From NCBI RefSeq assembly GCF_902830275.1, contig NZ_CADESW010000011.1, forward strand, positions 62,001 to 126,000: a stretch of DNA of 64,000 bases. The letters run 5' to 3'. Positions 56,183 to 64,000 of the stretch are shown here, in pieces. This DNA is from Burkholderia stagnalis (lineage in GTDB: Bacteria > Pseudomonadota > Gammaproteobacteria > Burkholderiales > Burkholderiaceae). How positions within the stretch are numbered: position 1 is the stretch's first letter; each line of letters begins with the position of its first letter. The position numbers and the translations under genes are program-made. Below the pieces are notes generated by a model that made no database searches, was not told where the DNA came from, and saw nothing but the letters and a program-made list of their open reading frames with translations.

Positions 56183-57727
56183 TCACTGCGCCGCGCCGAT
56201 CGTGCCGGTCGCGAGCGCCAGCGCGGCGGCGGCCGATAGCGCGCCGCAGTAGCTGTCGACATCCGCGTTGCGGGCCGCGAGCAGCTGGCTCTGCGCGAGC
56301 GTCGCGTCGGTCACCGAGCCGACGCCATTGCGGTACGCGGTCAGCGCCGCGTCGTAGCTCGTCTGCGCGGCATCGACGAGGGCCTTGGCGGCCTCGTTCG
56401 ACGCGAGGCTCGTCTGCAGCGCGTTCTGCGCGGCGACGACTTGCCGCACCGCTTCCTCCTTCGTGCGCGTGAGCCGCGCCGAGGCGCTCTCGGCATCGTT
56501 GCGCGCCTGCATCAGCACCGCCGAGCGCAGGCCGCCGTCGTACAGCGGGATCGTCACGCCGACGAACACGCCGCCGCCGTAGCGGCTGCCGTTCAGGTTG
56601 ACGGTCGGCGCCTGCTGGCCGATCGCCGGCAGCGCGGTGATCGCCGTGCGGCCGCTGCTGTATGACGTCGACGCGGACATGAACACCTTCGGCATGAACT
56701 CCGCCTCGGCCGCCTTCACCTTCGCGCGATCGGTCTTTTCGAGCGCATACGCGCTTTGCAGATCGGGGCGCCGCGCGATCGCATCCGCGACGATCGCGTC
56801 GACCGACGTGCGCAGCGCCGGCGGCAGCGGCCGCGCGGGCAGCGCCGCGATCGTCGGCTTCGACAGCGGCGAAATGCCGAGCGCCGACACCAGGCCGAGG
56901 TAACCGTCGCTCTCCGCGCCGCGCGCCTCGACGAGCGCGAGGTTGGCCTGCGCGCGGTTCTGTGTCGCCTGCGCGGTCTCGACGACCGTGCCGACGCCCT
57001 GCTTGAGCCGGGCGCGCGCAGCCGCGACGATCGCGTCGGCGTTGGCGAGGCTCTGCTCGGCGCTGCGTGCGCGCGAGCGCGATGCTTCGTACCGGTAGTA
57101 CGCCACCGTCACGTCGTGGATCACCTGCTGGTGGACGGCCGTGAACGCGACGTTCGACACGATCGACGCCTGCTCGGCCGCTTCGACGCGCGCCGCCCGG
57201 CCGCCGAAATCGAACAGCAGCCACTGCAGCGACAGCGCCGAGATCGTGCCGCGCACGCTCGTGTCGGTGGACGCGCTGCCGAGCTGCGTCGACGTCGAAC
57301 CGTGGCCGGCCTGGTAGCCGCCCATCGCCGTCGCGGACAAATGCGGCAGGTAGGCGGTCTTCGCGATGCCGACCGCGAGCGCCGCGTTGCGCGCGTCGTT
57401 CCATGCGATACGCGTCAGCGGGTTCGTCGATTCGGCGAGGTCGATCAGTTCCGGCAGCGTGTACGCATGCGCGGGATCGAGTGCGGCCGGCGGCGGCACC
57501 GCGGCGAGCGCGGGGTTGGCGGGCAGCGTGTAGTCGTGGCCGGCGGCATTTGCCGATACCTTCGCTGCGCCCGGCACGATCTCGCCGGAGGGCGCGGTTT
57601 GCGGCTGCCACGGATGGTCCGACGCCTGCGGCGCCAATTCGAGCGACGAGGTCGCGCAGCCGGCCAGCGCGGCGGCGGCCGCGACGGCGACGATGAGCGG
57701 GGCGGCCGGCGATTCAGGTCGGCGCAT
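56183..57727 (-). CDS. TolC-family outer-membrane efflux lipoprotein
   Basis: 514 residues. Lipobox AALAGC (Cys24) after a hydrophobic segment. The outer-membrane efflux repeats follow: ALAVGIAKTAYLPHLSATAM, VRGTISALSLQWLLFDFGGRA, and in the second repeat YGGGVFVGVTIPLYDGGLRS. The LFDFGGRxxR and IPLYDGG pairs are typical of TolC/CyaE-type channels. It is the last gene of a YtcA-HlyD-FUSC-OMF operon; its start overlaps the FUSC gene by 14 bases. It would give the pump an exit through the outer membrane. Confidence 0.92.
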   Translation of the reverse strand: MRRPESPAAPLIVAVAAAAALAGCATSSLELAPQASDHPWQPQTAPSGEIVPGAAKVSANAAGHDYTLPANPALAAVPPPAALDPAHAYTLPELIDLAESTNPLTRIAWNDARNAALAVGIAKTAYLPHLSATAMGGYQAGHGSTSTQLGSASTDTSVRGTISALSLQWLLFDFGGRAARVEAAEQASIVSNVAFTAVHQQVIHDVTVAYYRYEASRSRARSAEQSLANADAIVAAARARLKQGVGTVVETAQATQNRAQANLALVEARGAESDGYLGLVSALGISPLSKPTIAALPARPLPPALRTSVDAIVADAIARRPDLQSAYALEKTDRAKVKAAEAEFMPKVFMSASTSYSSGRTAITALPAIGQQAPTVNLNGSRYGGGVFVGVTIPLYDGGLRSAVLMQARNDAESASARLTRTKEEAVRQVVAAQNALQTSLASNEAAKALVDAAQTSYDAALTAYRNGVGSVTDATLAQSQLLAARNADVDSYCGALSAAAALALATGTIGAAQ

Positions 57728-59747
57728 GACGGGCGGGCTCCTTCGGTGAGGCTTGACGGGCGGCGTCGGCGATGTGCGCGAGCCTCGTGTCGATCAGGTT
57801 GAGCAAAGCGTCGCGCGCGGGGTCGGCAACGGTCGGCGAGGGCGCGGGCGGCAGGGTGTCGGCGCCCGCGCCGCTGTCGCCCGACCCGGCGTCATGCGAC
57901 ACGCGCGCGAGCCGCTCGCCGATCGCGGCGTCGCCCGGCGTGCGCTCGGCGAGCAGGAACAGCGGCGCTTCGAGCGCATCGAGTTCCGCGAGCGTGCGCC
58001 GCCGCGTGGCGACCCACGCCGGCGCGGGCCGCACCCAAGACGGTTCGTAATGGATCAGGCCGAGATCCTGCGCGATCGCGCGATGGCGCGCGAACGCGTC
58101 GGCTGCCTTCGCGCGCCGCTCGGCCGGCTGCGCGACCTGCGCGAGCCGCCGCCACTGGTCGAGCAGCGCGGCCAGCGCCGCGTCGACCTGCTTGCCGATG
58201 CTGACCGGCCACACGCGCGTGAACACGAGATACACGACGACGTTGCCGAGCAGGATGCCGATCGTGCGATCGCGCGCGAGCGTCAGGTCGAAGCCGGGGC
58301 TCGGGCCCTGCAGCACGCACAGGAAGAACGCGAACGCGATCTGGAAGCCGGCGTACGCGATGCGCGGCGACCCGAACGCGACCCACGCGGCGATCGACGC
58401 GCCGGCGAACGTGAGCGCCATCAGCTGGCCGATCGACGACAGCGACGGCACGACGAACACGATCGCGGCGGTGCCGATCAGTGCACCGGCGATGCACCCG
58501 GCGATCCGCAGCGTGAGTTTCTCGACCGTCTCGGCCGTCGTGCCGAGCGACACCATGTAGCACGTGATGAAACACGTATGGATGCCTGACCAGTCGAGCT
58601 GCAGGTACAGCAGATAGCAGAACATCGCGGCGGCGGTGGTCTTCAGCGCGTAGCGGATGTGATCGGGGTTGGTGCGCGCGTCCGGCAGGAAGAAGCCGCC
58701 GCGCGGCGCGGCGGGGGGCGGCGAGGCGGGTGGCGCGGCGGATGTGGCCGGTGCGGCACGGGCCGGGTCGGCGGGTTCCGCGAAATGCATGATCGCGTCG
58801 CGCAGGTCGGCCGCGGCGACGCGCGCGAGCGGCGGCAGCGCATCGTCCGGCGGCAGCGCGAGCGCGATGTCGACCGGATAGCCGCCTTGCTCGAGCATGC
58901 CGGCCATCTCGTCGAGCGTGGCCGCGACGGGCATGGCAAACGCGTCCGGCAGCCGCGCGCCGGGTTCGCGCGTCGCGAGCGCGGCCGCGACGAGAATCGC
59001 GGTGCTCGATGCGATCGCCTGCCGCAGCGCGACGACGTCGGCCGCCGACGACGAGCCTTCGAGCTTCGACAGCTTGAGCCAGGTCAGGAGCTGCTGGTCG
59101 CCTTCGCGCAGGCTCGCGTCGAACGCGGCGCGCGTGGCCTCGTCGTCGCCGCCGCGCAGGCGCTGCGCGGCGAGCCGCAGCCGCTGCGCGAGCCGCGCGC
59201 ACGCGAGCCGGCGCGGCGACGGCGCGATCAAGATATTGACGACGATCGCGACGCCGACCGGGATCGCGACCATCAGCCACGCATACATCAGCCCGCGCGT
59301 CGCGGCCTCGCCGAACGGCACGAGGCCGAGCTGGTCGAGCCCGAAGCCGACGATCATCGCGAGAATCGCGCCGACCGGGCGCAGCTTGCTGGCCGACGTC
59401 AGGTAGAGCAGCCCGATCGACAGCACGACCATGCACGCGACGCGCAGGATCGAATAGTCGACGCTGAACATCGCGACGCCGAGCACGAGCCCGATCACGA
59501 TCGTCACGAGCAGCAGCATCGCGACGGCCAGCACGACGCTCGTCACGCGGTCCGGCCGGATCAGGAAGAACACGACGTACGCGGAAATCGCGGCTTCGGG
59601 CGTGCCGTACGCGCTCGTGACGAGCACGGTCAGCGTGCAGATCAGCGCGACGCGCGCGACCATCGCGGCGCGGCCCGGAAACGGCGCGAGCAGGCGCAGG
59701 ATCTCGCGCGGGCCCGGCGCGACGACGTCAGCGGCAGGCCGAACCAT
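57714..59747 (-). CDS. FUSC-family inner-membrane transporter (AaeB/YccS type)
   Basis: 677 residues. Two blocks of membrane helices (about residues 30-180 and 370-500) each followed by a cytoplasmic domain, the normal FUSC plan for export of aromatic acids and fusaric acid. In the second block HTCFITCYMVSLGTTAETVEKLTLRIAGCIAGAL is the conserved FUSC core. A Pro/Ala-rich spacer (near residue 345) separates the halves. ATG 59747 is used; it overlaps the adaptor stop by 20 bases. The protein needs the adaptor and the outer-membrane partner encoded on both sides. Confidence 0.92.
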   Translation of the reverse strand: MVRPAADVVAPGPREILRLLAPFPGRAAMVARVALICTLTVLVTSAYGTPEAAISAYVVFFLIRPDRVTSVVLAVAMLLLVTIVIGLVLGVAMFSVDYSILRVACMVVLSIGLLYLTSASKLRPVGAILAMIVGFGLDQLGLVPFGEAATRGLMYAWLMVAIPVGVAIVVNILIAPSPRRLACARLAQRLRLAAQRLRGGDDEATRAAFDASLREGDQQLLTWLKLSKLEGSSSAADVVALRQAIASSTAILVAAALATREPGARLPDAFAMPVAATLDEMAGMLEQGGYPVDIALALPPDDALPPLARVAAADLRDAIMHFAEPADPARAAPATSAAPPASPPPAAPRGGFFLPDARTNPDHIRYALKTTAAAMFCYLLYLQLDWSGIHTCFITCYMVSLGTTAETVEKLTLRIAGCIAGALIGTAAIVFVVPSLSSIGQLMALTFAGASIAAWVAFGSPRIAYAGFQIAFAFFLCVLQGPSPGFDLTLARDRTIGILLGNVVVYLVFTRVWPVSIGKQVDAALAALLDQWRRLAQVAQPAERRAKAADAFARHRAIAQDLGLIHYEPSWVRPAPAWVATRRRTLAELDALEAPLFLLAERTPGDAAIGERLARVSHDAGSGDSGAGADTLPPAPSPTVADPARDALLNLIDTRLAHIADAARQASPKEPARHAPT

Positions 59748-60777
59748 GCCGCACCTCGACGATCGCACTCGCGCCGACGCGCACGAGCCTGGCGTCGGGC
59801 TCGTCGAGTTTCACGCGCACCGGGAAGCGTTGCGCGACGCGCACCCAATTCACCGAGCGCTGGACGAGCGGCAGCGAGCGCGGCAGGTTCACGCGGTCGG
59901 TATCCGCGATGCCGGCGCCGATCCCGACCACCTTGCCGGCCAGCGGCCGGCCGCGGTCGATCATCGAATAGACGGTCGCGCAGTCGCCGACGGCGATCTG
60001 CTTGAGCGACGTCTCGCGGAAGTTGCCGACCGCGAACCATTCGCTCGCGTCGATCAGCGTGAAGATCGACTGGTTCGGCGCGACCGTCTCGCCCGCGAGG
60101 ATCGACAGGCCCGTCACGAGCCCGTCGTGCGGCGCGCGCACGACGGTGTCGTCGAGCGCATGCTGCGCGCGGGCGAGCGCGGCTTCGCGCGCATGCAGCG
60201 TGGCGATCGCGTCGGCGTCGTCGCCGATCGTCTGTGCGGACGATCGCTGCTGCTCCTGCGCCTGGGCCAGCGACACGGCCGCGTCGCGCTGAGCGACCTG
60301 CGCCTGGTCGAATGCCTGCGCGCTCACGTAGCCTTGCGCGGCGAGCGGCGCGAGCCGCTTCACGTTGCGCGTCGCGAGATCGTAGTTGTGCGACGCGCGC
60401 TTCACCTGTTCGGCGGCGACCGACGCGCCCGACCGTTCGCCGATCAGCGTCCTGCGCCGCGTGTCGAGCGACGCGCGGGCGAGCTCGAGATCGGCCTGCG
60501 CCTGCGCGACGGTCAGCCGGTACGGCACCGGATCGATCTCGTACAGCAGCGCGCCTTTCGCGACGCGCTGGTTCTCGTGCACCGCGAGCCGCACGATCCG
60601 CCCCCCGACGGGCGACGCGACGTGCACGACGTCCGCGTCGATTGTCGCGTCGTCGGTCGACGGATAGGCGCTCGTGCGGAGATACGCATAGGCAAGGGCG
60701 GCGACGCCGAGCGCGACGATCGCGAGCGCGATCGCGCGGCCCTTGACGGAGGGGCGGGAGAGGCCGGCGAGCTTCAT
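59728..60777 (-). CDS. HlyD/EmrA-type adaptor of the FUSC pump (AaeA-like)
   Basis: 349 residues. One N-terminal helix (about residues 13-33, AIALAIVALGVAALAYAYL), the lipoyl halves (DATIDADVVHVASPVGGRIVRL and DDTVVRAPHDGLVTGLSILAG) with a coiled hairpin between, and a barrel starting WFAVGNFRETSL. The layout matches AaeA and EmrA adaptors. ATG at 60777 overlaps the stop of the small YtcA-like gene (ATGA), while its own end overlaps the FUSC gene. It links the FUSC pump to the outer-membrane channel. Confidence 0.92.
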   Translation of the reverse strand: MKLAGLSRPSVKGRAIALAIVALGVAALAYAYLRTSAYPSTDDATIDADVVHVASPVGGRIVRLAVHENQRVAKGALLYEIDPVPYRLTVAQAQADLELARASLDTRRRTLIGERSGASVAAEQVKRASHNYDLATRNVKRLAPLAAQGYVSAQAFDQAQVAQRDAAVSLAQAQEQQRSSAQTIGDDADAIATLHAREAALARAQHALDDTVVRAPHDGLVTGLSILAGETVAPNQSIFTLIDASEWFAVGNFRETSLKQIAVGDCATVYSMIDRGRPLAGKVVGIGAGIADTDRVNLPRSLPLVQRSVNWVRVAQRFPVRVKLDEPDARLVRVGASAIVEVRHGSACR

Positions 60778-61067
60778 GCGAAGGGCCCCGTGCCGGTGAG
60801 CCAGACGAGCACGGCGATCACGAGCCCGATCGCGGTGCAGACGGCAAGTTGATAAGGCACCGTGGCCGCCCAGCCGGTCGCGACGAACACGCGGTGCGCG
60901 ACGATCGCGCCGATCACGCCGATCACGGCGCTCGCGAGCCACAGCGGGAAATAGGCGCCGAACAGCACGTAGGAAGGCGCGCCGCGCGATGCGCAGCCCG
61001 CGAGCGGCAGGGCGGGCGCCACGGCGGCGGCGACGCGCACGGGCGCGCGCGACGTTGTTTTTCTCAT
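60774..61067 (-). CDS. YtcA-like small membrane lipoprotein
   Basis: 97 residues. A lipobox PLAGC (Cys25) follows a basic start, then two hydrophobic helices (LFGAYFPLWLASAVIGVIGAIVA and YQLAVCTAIGLVIAVLVWL). Small proteins of this type (YtcA or AaeX/DUF1656) regularly precede aromatic-acid efflux adaptor genes; the lipobox favours YtcA. Its role in the pump is unknown. It is the first gene of the operon. Start ATG 61067. Confidence 0.85.
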   Translation of the reverse strand: MRKTTSRAPVRVAAAVAPALPLAGCASRGAPSYVLFGAYFPLWLASAVIGVIGAIVAHRVFVATGWAATVPYQLAVCTAIGLVIAVLVWLTGTGPFA

Positions 61068-61300
61068 GGTGTGACGGGCTCGACGGATGAGGGTGGGGCC
61101 GGGCGCGGCGCGATGCGGCCGCCGCGCTTGCGTGACGGTGCCGATGATAAATCACGGCGACGCCGGCGGCCAGCCGTCGCACGGCCGGCGCGCCCGGTCA
61201 TGCGTAGGGTCGCTAAGGATCGAAAGGAACCGTCGACGAAAGAATCGGCGCGCGACGCGCGCATTGCGTGGCGAACGGGCGCGAATCGGTACGAACGCGG

Positions 61301-62203
61301 TCAGTCCTGCCGGCCGAGCCCGTCCTCGACGAGCAGGTCGACGAGCTTGCGCGCGAACAGCGGCAGCGCGTCGAGATCCGCGACGCAGATCTGCAGCCGG
61401 CGTTCGGCCCAGTCGTCGTCGAGCCGGATGATGCGCAGCGCCATCGTCTTCGCGTGCCGGCGCGCGGTGCCTTCGGGCAGCACGCCGACGCCGACGTTCG
61501 CCTCGATCATCCGGCACGCGGTCTCGAAGTTGCTGACCTGGATGCGCCAGCGCAGCGTGCGCTGCACGTCCGCGGCCGCGCGCTTCAGGAAGTTCTGGAT
61601 CGCGCTCGCTTCCGGCAGCCCGATGAAGTCGTAGCCGAGCGTGTCGACGAACGGCGTGGACTTCAGGCTCGCGAGCGGATGGCCGGGCGCGACCGCGAGC
61701 ACGAGCCGGTCGCGCCGGTACGGCATCGCCTGCAGCCCTTCGGTGCGCACGTTGCCGGCGACGATGCCGATGTCGACGACGCCTTCCTGCACCGCGCGCA
61801 CGATGTCCGGGCTCAGCCGCTCCTGCATGTCGACGGTCACGTCCGGATGGTCGACGAGGTAGCTGCGCAGCACCGCGGGCAGGAACTCGCTCATCGCGGT
61901 GGTGTTCGCGAACACGCGCACGTGCCCCTTCACGCCGGACGAATATTCCTGCAGGTCGCCGCTCAGCTGCTCGAGCTGCCGCAGCACGCGGCGCGCATGC
62001 GCGAGCAGCGTCTCGCCGGGCGGCGTGACCTTCACGCCCTGGCTCGTGCGGCTCAGCAGCTTCACGCCGACCTGTTCCTCGAGATTCTTGATGCGCATGC
62101 TGGCCGCGGGCACCGACAGGTGCGCGCGTTCCGCGCCGCGCGTCAGGTTGCTCGCCTCGGCGATGTGCGTGAAGAGATTGAGGTCGACCAGATCGAAGCG
62201 CAT
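61301..62203 (-). CDS. LysR-family transcriptional regulator, probable activator of the FUSC operon
   Basis: 300 residues. The N-terminal HTH (DLNLFTHIAEASNLTRGAER, AHLSVPAASMRIKNLEEQVG, VKLLSRTSQGVKVTPPGE) is standard for LysR regulators, and residues 90-295 form the periplasmic-binding-protein-like inducer domain. It lies 233 bases upstream of the YtcA-like gene on the same strand and divergent from a phosphoesterase gene. LysR proteins next to FUSC pumps generally respond to the exported aromatic acid. The effector is unknown. ATG at 62203 fits the family start MRFDLVDLNLF. Confidence 0.92.
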   Translation of the reverse strand: MRFDLVDLNLFTHIAEASNLTRGAERAHLSVPAASMRIKNLEEQVGVKLLSRTSQGVKVTPPGETLLAHARRVLRQLEQLSGDLQEYSSGVKGHVRVFANTTAMSEFLPAVLRSYLVDHPDVTVDMQERLSPDIVRAVQEGVVDIGIVAGNVRTEGLQAMPYRRDRLVLAVAPGHPLASLKSTPFVDTLGYDFIGLPEASAIQNFLKRAAADVQRTLRWRIQVSNFETACRMIEANVGVGVLPEGTARRHAKTMALRIIRLDDDWAERRLQICVADLDALPLFARKLVDLLVEDGLGRQD

Positions 62204-62457
62204 GGCGGTGTGGGCGGATGAATGTGCCGATTATCGCGCGAAGCCGCGAAACGGCGCGCGGACGCCACTACGGGTTATGCCGGATGGAAGCGCGTGGCAT
62301 GGCGCGACGGCAGGTGCGTCCGGGCCCGCCGCCGTCGCGTTCGGCGCGATATGTGTACCATCGTGCGTACGGTGCGGGGCACGCGGCACGGGGCGCAACG
62401 TCCCGCTTCGACGCGCGCCTCGCTGGCTTGTATCGCAACGTGGTGGGTGAGCGCTCC

Positions 62458-63606
62458 ATGCGAAGTTTCTTTGTCCGGTTCATTGCGATCGGCGTGTCGT
62501 TTCATCTGTACGTCGGGATGCGGATCATTCCCGACGCATTCGCGTCGACCGGCGCGCGCGTCGTCGCGGCGCTGGTGCTGGCCAGCTTCTGCGTGCTGAT
62601 TCCGCTCGGAATGTTCTCGCGGCGCTTCGACGAGGGCTGGGCGGCGACCGCGTTCGGCTGGGCGGGCGCGATCGCGATGGGGTTCTTTTCGTCGCTGCTT
62701 GCGCTGACGTTCCTGCGCGAGTTCGTGCTGCTCGGCGTGGCCGCATGGCGGGCGCTGGTGCAGGCCGGCGCGTGGAGCGGGGCGGCGGCGGACAGCGCGC
62801 TGGCCGTGCTGGCCGGCGCGCTGCTGGTCACCGCGATCGGCTTCGCGGGCGCGCGGCGCACCGCGGCCGTGAAGCGCGTGTCGATTCCGGTGGCAGGCCT
62901 GCCCGCCGCGCTCGACGGGCTGACGATCGTGCAGCTGTCCGACATCCACGTCGGGCCCACGATCAAGCGCCCGTACGTCGAGCGCATCGTCGGCGCGGTC
63001 AACGCGCTCGATGCGGACATCGTGGCCGTGACGGGCGACGTGGTCGACGGGTCCGTCGAACGGCTGCGCGAGCATACGGCGCCGCTCGGCCGCATGAAAT
63101 CCCGCTATGGCAGCTTCCTCGTCACGGGCAACCACGAGTACTACGCGGGCGCACATGCATGGATCGCGGAATTCCGCCGCATCGGGCTGACGGTGCTGCT
63201 GAACGAGCACGTCGTCGTGGAGCACGGCGGCGCGCGCGCGGTGGTTGCGGGCGTCACCGACTTCACGGCCGGCGCGTTCGACCCGGCGCACCGGAGCGAC
63301 CCGGCGCGCGCGCTCGCGGGCGCGCCGCGCGACGTCGGCACGCGGATCCTGCTCGCGCACCAGCCGAGGAGCGCGGAGCAGGCCAGCAAGGCCGGGTTCT
63401 CGGTGCAGATCTCGGGCCATACGCACGGCGGGCAGTTCCTGCCGTGGCCGCCGTTCGTGCGCTTGCAGCAGCCGTTCATCGCGGGGCTGCGGAAATTCGG
63501 CGATCTGTGGGTCTACACGAGCCGCGGCACCGGGTACTGGGGGCCGCCGAACCGCTTCGGCGTGCCGTCCGAGATCACGCTGATCCGGCTGACGCGCGGC
63601 GCGTAG
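62458..63606 (+). CDS. membrane-anchored metallophosphoesterase (YaeI/YkuE type)
   Basis: 382 residues from ATG 62458 (MRSFFVRFIA), with a reading upstream to 62218 rejected. The first 135 residues hold four hydrophobic helices. The catalytic domain has LDGLTIVQLSDIHVGPTI (DxH), VAVTGDVVDG (GD), LVTGNHEYYAG (GNHE), RILLAHQPRS and QISGHTHGGQF (GHTH), i.e. all metal ligands. Related YaeI/YkuE proteins are thought to act on lipid or cell-wall phosphates such as UDP-diacylglucosamine or undecaprenyl forms, but the substrate here is unknown. Confidence 0.92.
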   Translation: MRSFFVRFIAIGVSFHLYVGMRIIPDAFASTGARVVAALVLASFCVLIPLGMFSRRFDEGWAATAFGWAGAIAMGFFSSLLALTFLREFVLLGVAAWRALVQAGAWSGAAADSALAVLAGALLVTAIGFAGARRTAAVKRVSIPVAGLPAALDGLTIVQLSDIHVGPTIKRPYVERIVGAVNALDADIVAVTGDVVDGSVERLREHTAPLGRMKSRYGSFLVTGNHEYYAGAHAWIAEFRRIGLTVLLNEHVVVEHGGARAVVAGVTDFTAGAFDPAHRSDPARALAGAPRDVGTRILLAHQPRSAEQASKAGFSVQISGHTHGGQFLPWPPFVRLQQPFIAGLRKFGDLWVYTSRGTGYWGPPNRFGVPSEITLIRLTRGA

Positions 63607-63620
63607 GCGGCAGCGGAAGG

Positions 63621-63637
63621 GGGCGGCGCGGCCGCCC
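63621..63637. terminator. short GC hairpin between convergent genes
   Basis: GGGCGGC (63621-63627) and GCCGCCC (63631-63637) around GCG, 15 bases after the phosphoesterase stop and before the convergent nitroreductase end. No T-tract; weak evidence for termination. Confidence 0.4.
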
Positions 63638-63670
63638 GTGCGGGCGTGCGCAACGTGCCCCGCGTGACTG

Positions 63671-64000
<330 letters not shown>

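Overview
The window is high-GC DNA with dense genes and short intergenic gaps, and it looks like a Burkholderia cepacia complex genome. The strongest marker is a complete acyl-homoserine-lactone quorum-sensing locus, cepI - rsaM - cepR (53036-55091), with a recognisable cep box. Burkholderia-type porins, DUF4148 and DUF3331 small proteins, and many drug-efflux and transcription-factor genes agree. In this group cepIR lies on chromosome 2. Placing the window there is inference, not something the sequence states.

Layout. 1-6240: a partial acetyltransferase, an arsR-alkene reductase pair, and an OMF-emrA-emrB tripartite efflux operon, followed by an IS3-type transposase remnant. 6644-17219: an eight-gene, largely translationally coupled operon on the minus strand (TonB-dependent receptor, tonB, exbB, exbD, peptide-type binding protein, yejB, yejE, yejF) with a TetR gene upstream. 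It looks like a self-contained import route from the cell surface to the cytoplasm. 17756-18811: a 3'-truncated MFS gene marks a rearrangement joint. 18802-24555: an N-acetylmuramate cluster (GntR regulator, murQ, and divergently murP, a porin and a secreted glycoside-hydrolase-like protein). 24659-30156: two small exported DUF4148 proteins, an ECF sigma/anti-sigma pair, a periplasmic cupredoxin, a Tat-exported metallophosphoesterase, a DUF3331 protein and a type II NADH dehydrogenase. 30303-37384: a TetR gene, soxR and a divergent RND efflux operon whose promoter has the 19-bp spacer expected for SoxR control. 37433-39445: a marR gene lying between two pieces of a broken pyruvate-dehydrogenase-E1-type gene, then a glutathione S-transferase; three TTGCAA-type operators link them. 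39613-43595: an NCS1 permease, a cysteine hydrolase, a SnoaL-like protein, an HxlR regulator and a WXXGXW-repeat protein. 44167-48870: a strongly biased (highly expressed) porin, rnk, another DUF4148 protein, a CBS protein, ribA and an acetyltransferase. 48920-52037: a squalene-hopene cyclase with a divergent TetR gene. 52225-55827: the quorum-sensing locus and mgtC. 56183-62203: a four-gene FUSC/HlyD/OMF aromatic-efflux-type operon downstream of a LysR gene. 62458-64000: a membrane metallophosphoesterase and the 3' end of a RutE-type nitroreductase.

Functionally the region is accessory: four separate export systems, one dedicated TonB-driven import system, one sugar-PTS scavenging system, and a local regulator for nearly every block. 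Many regulators sit beside an inverted repeat that could be their operator. No tRNA, rRNA or CRISPR array was seen. Start codons were chosen by ribosome-binding sites, overlaps with upstream stops and signal-peptide positions; where another start is plausible this is stated.
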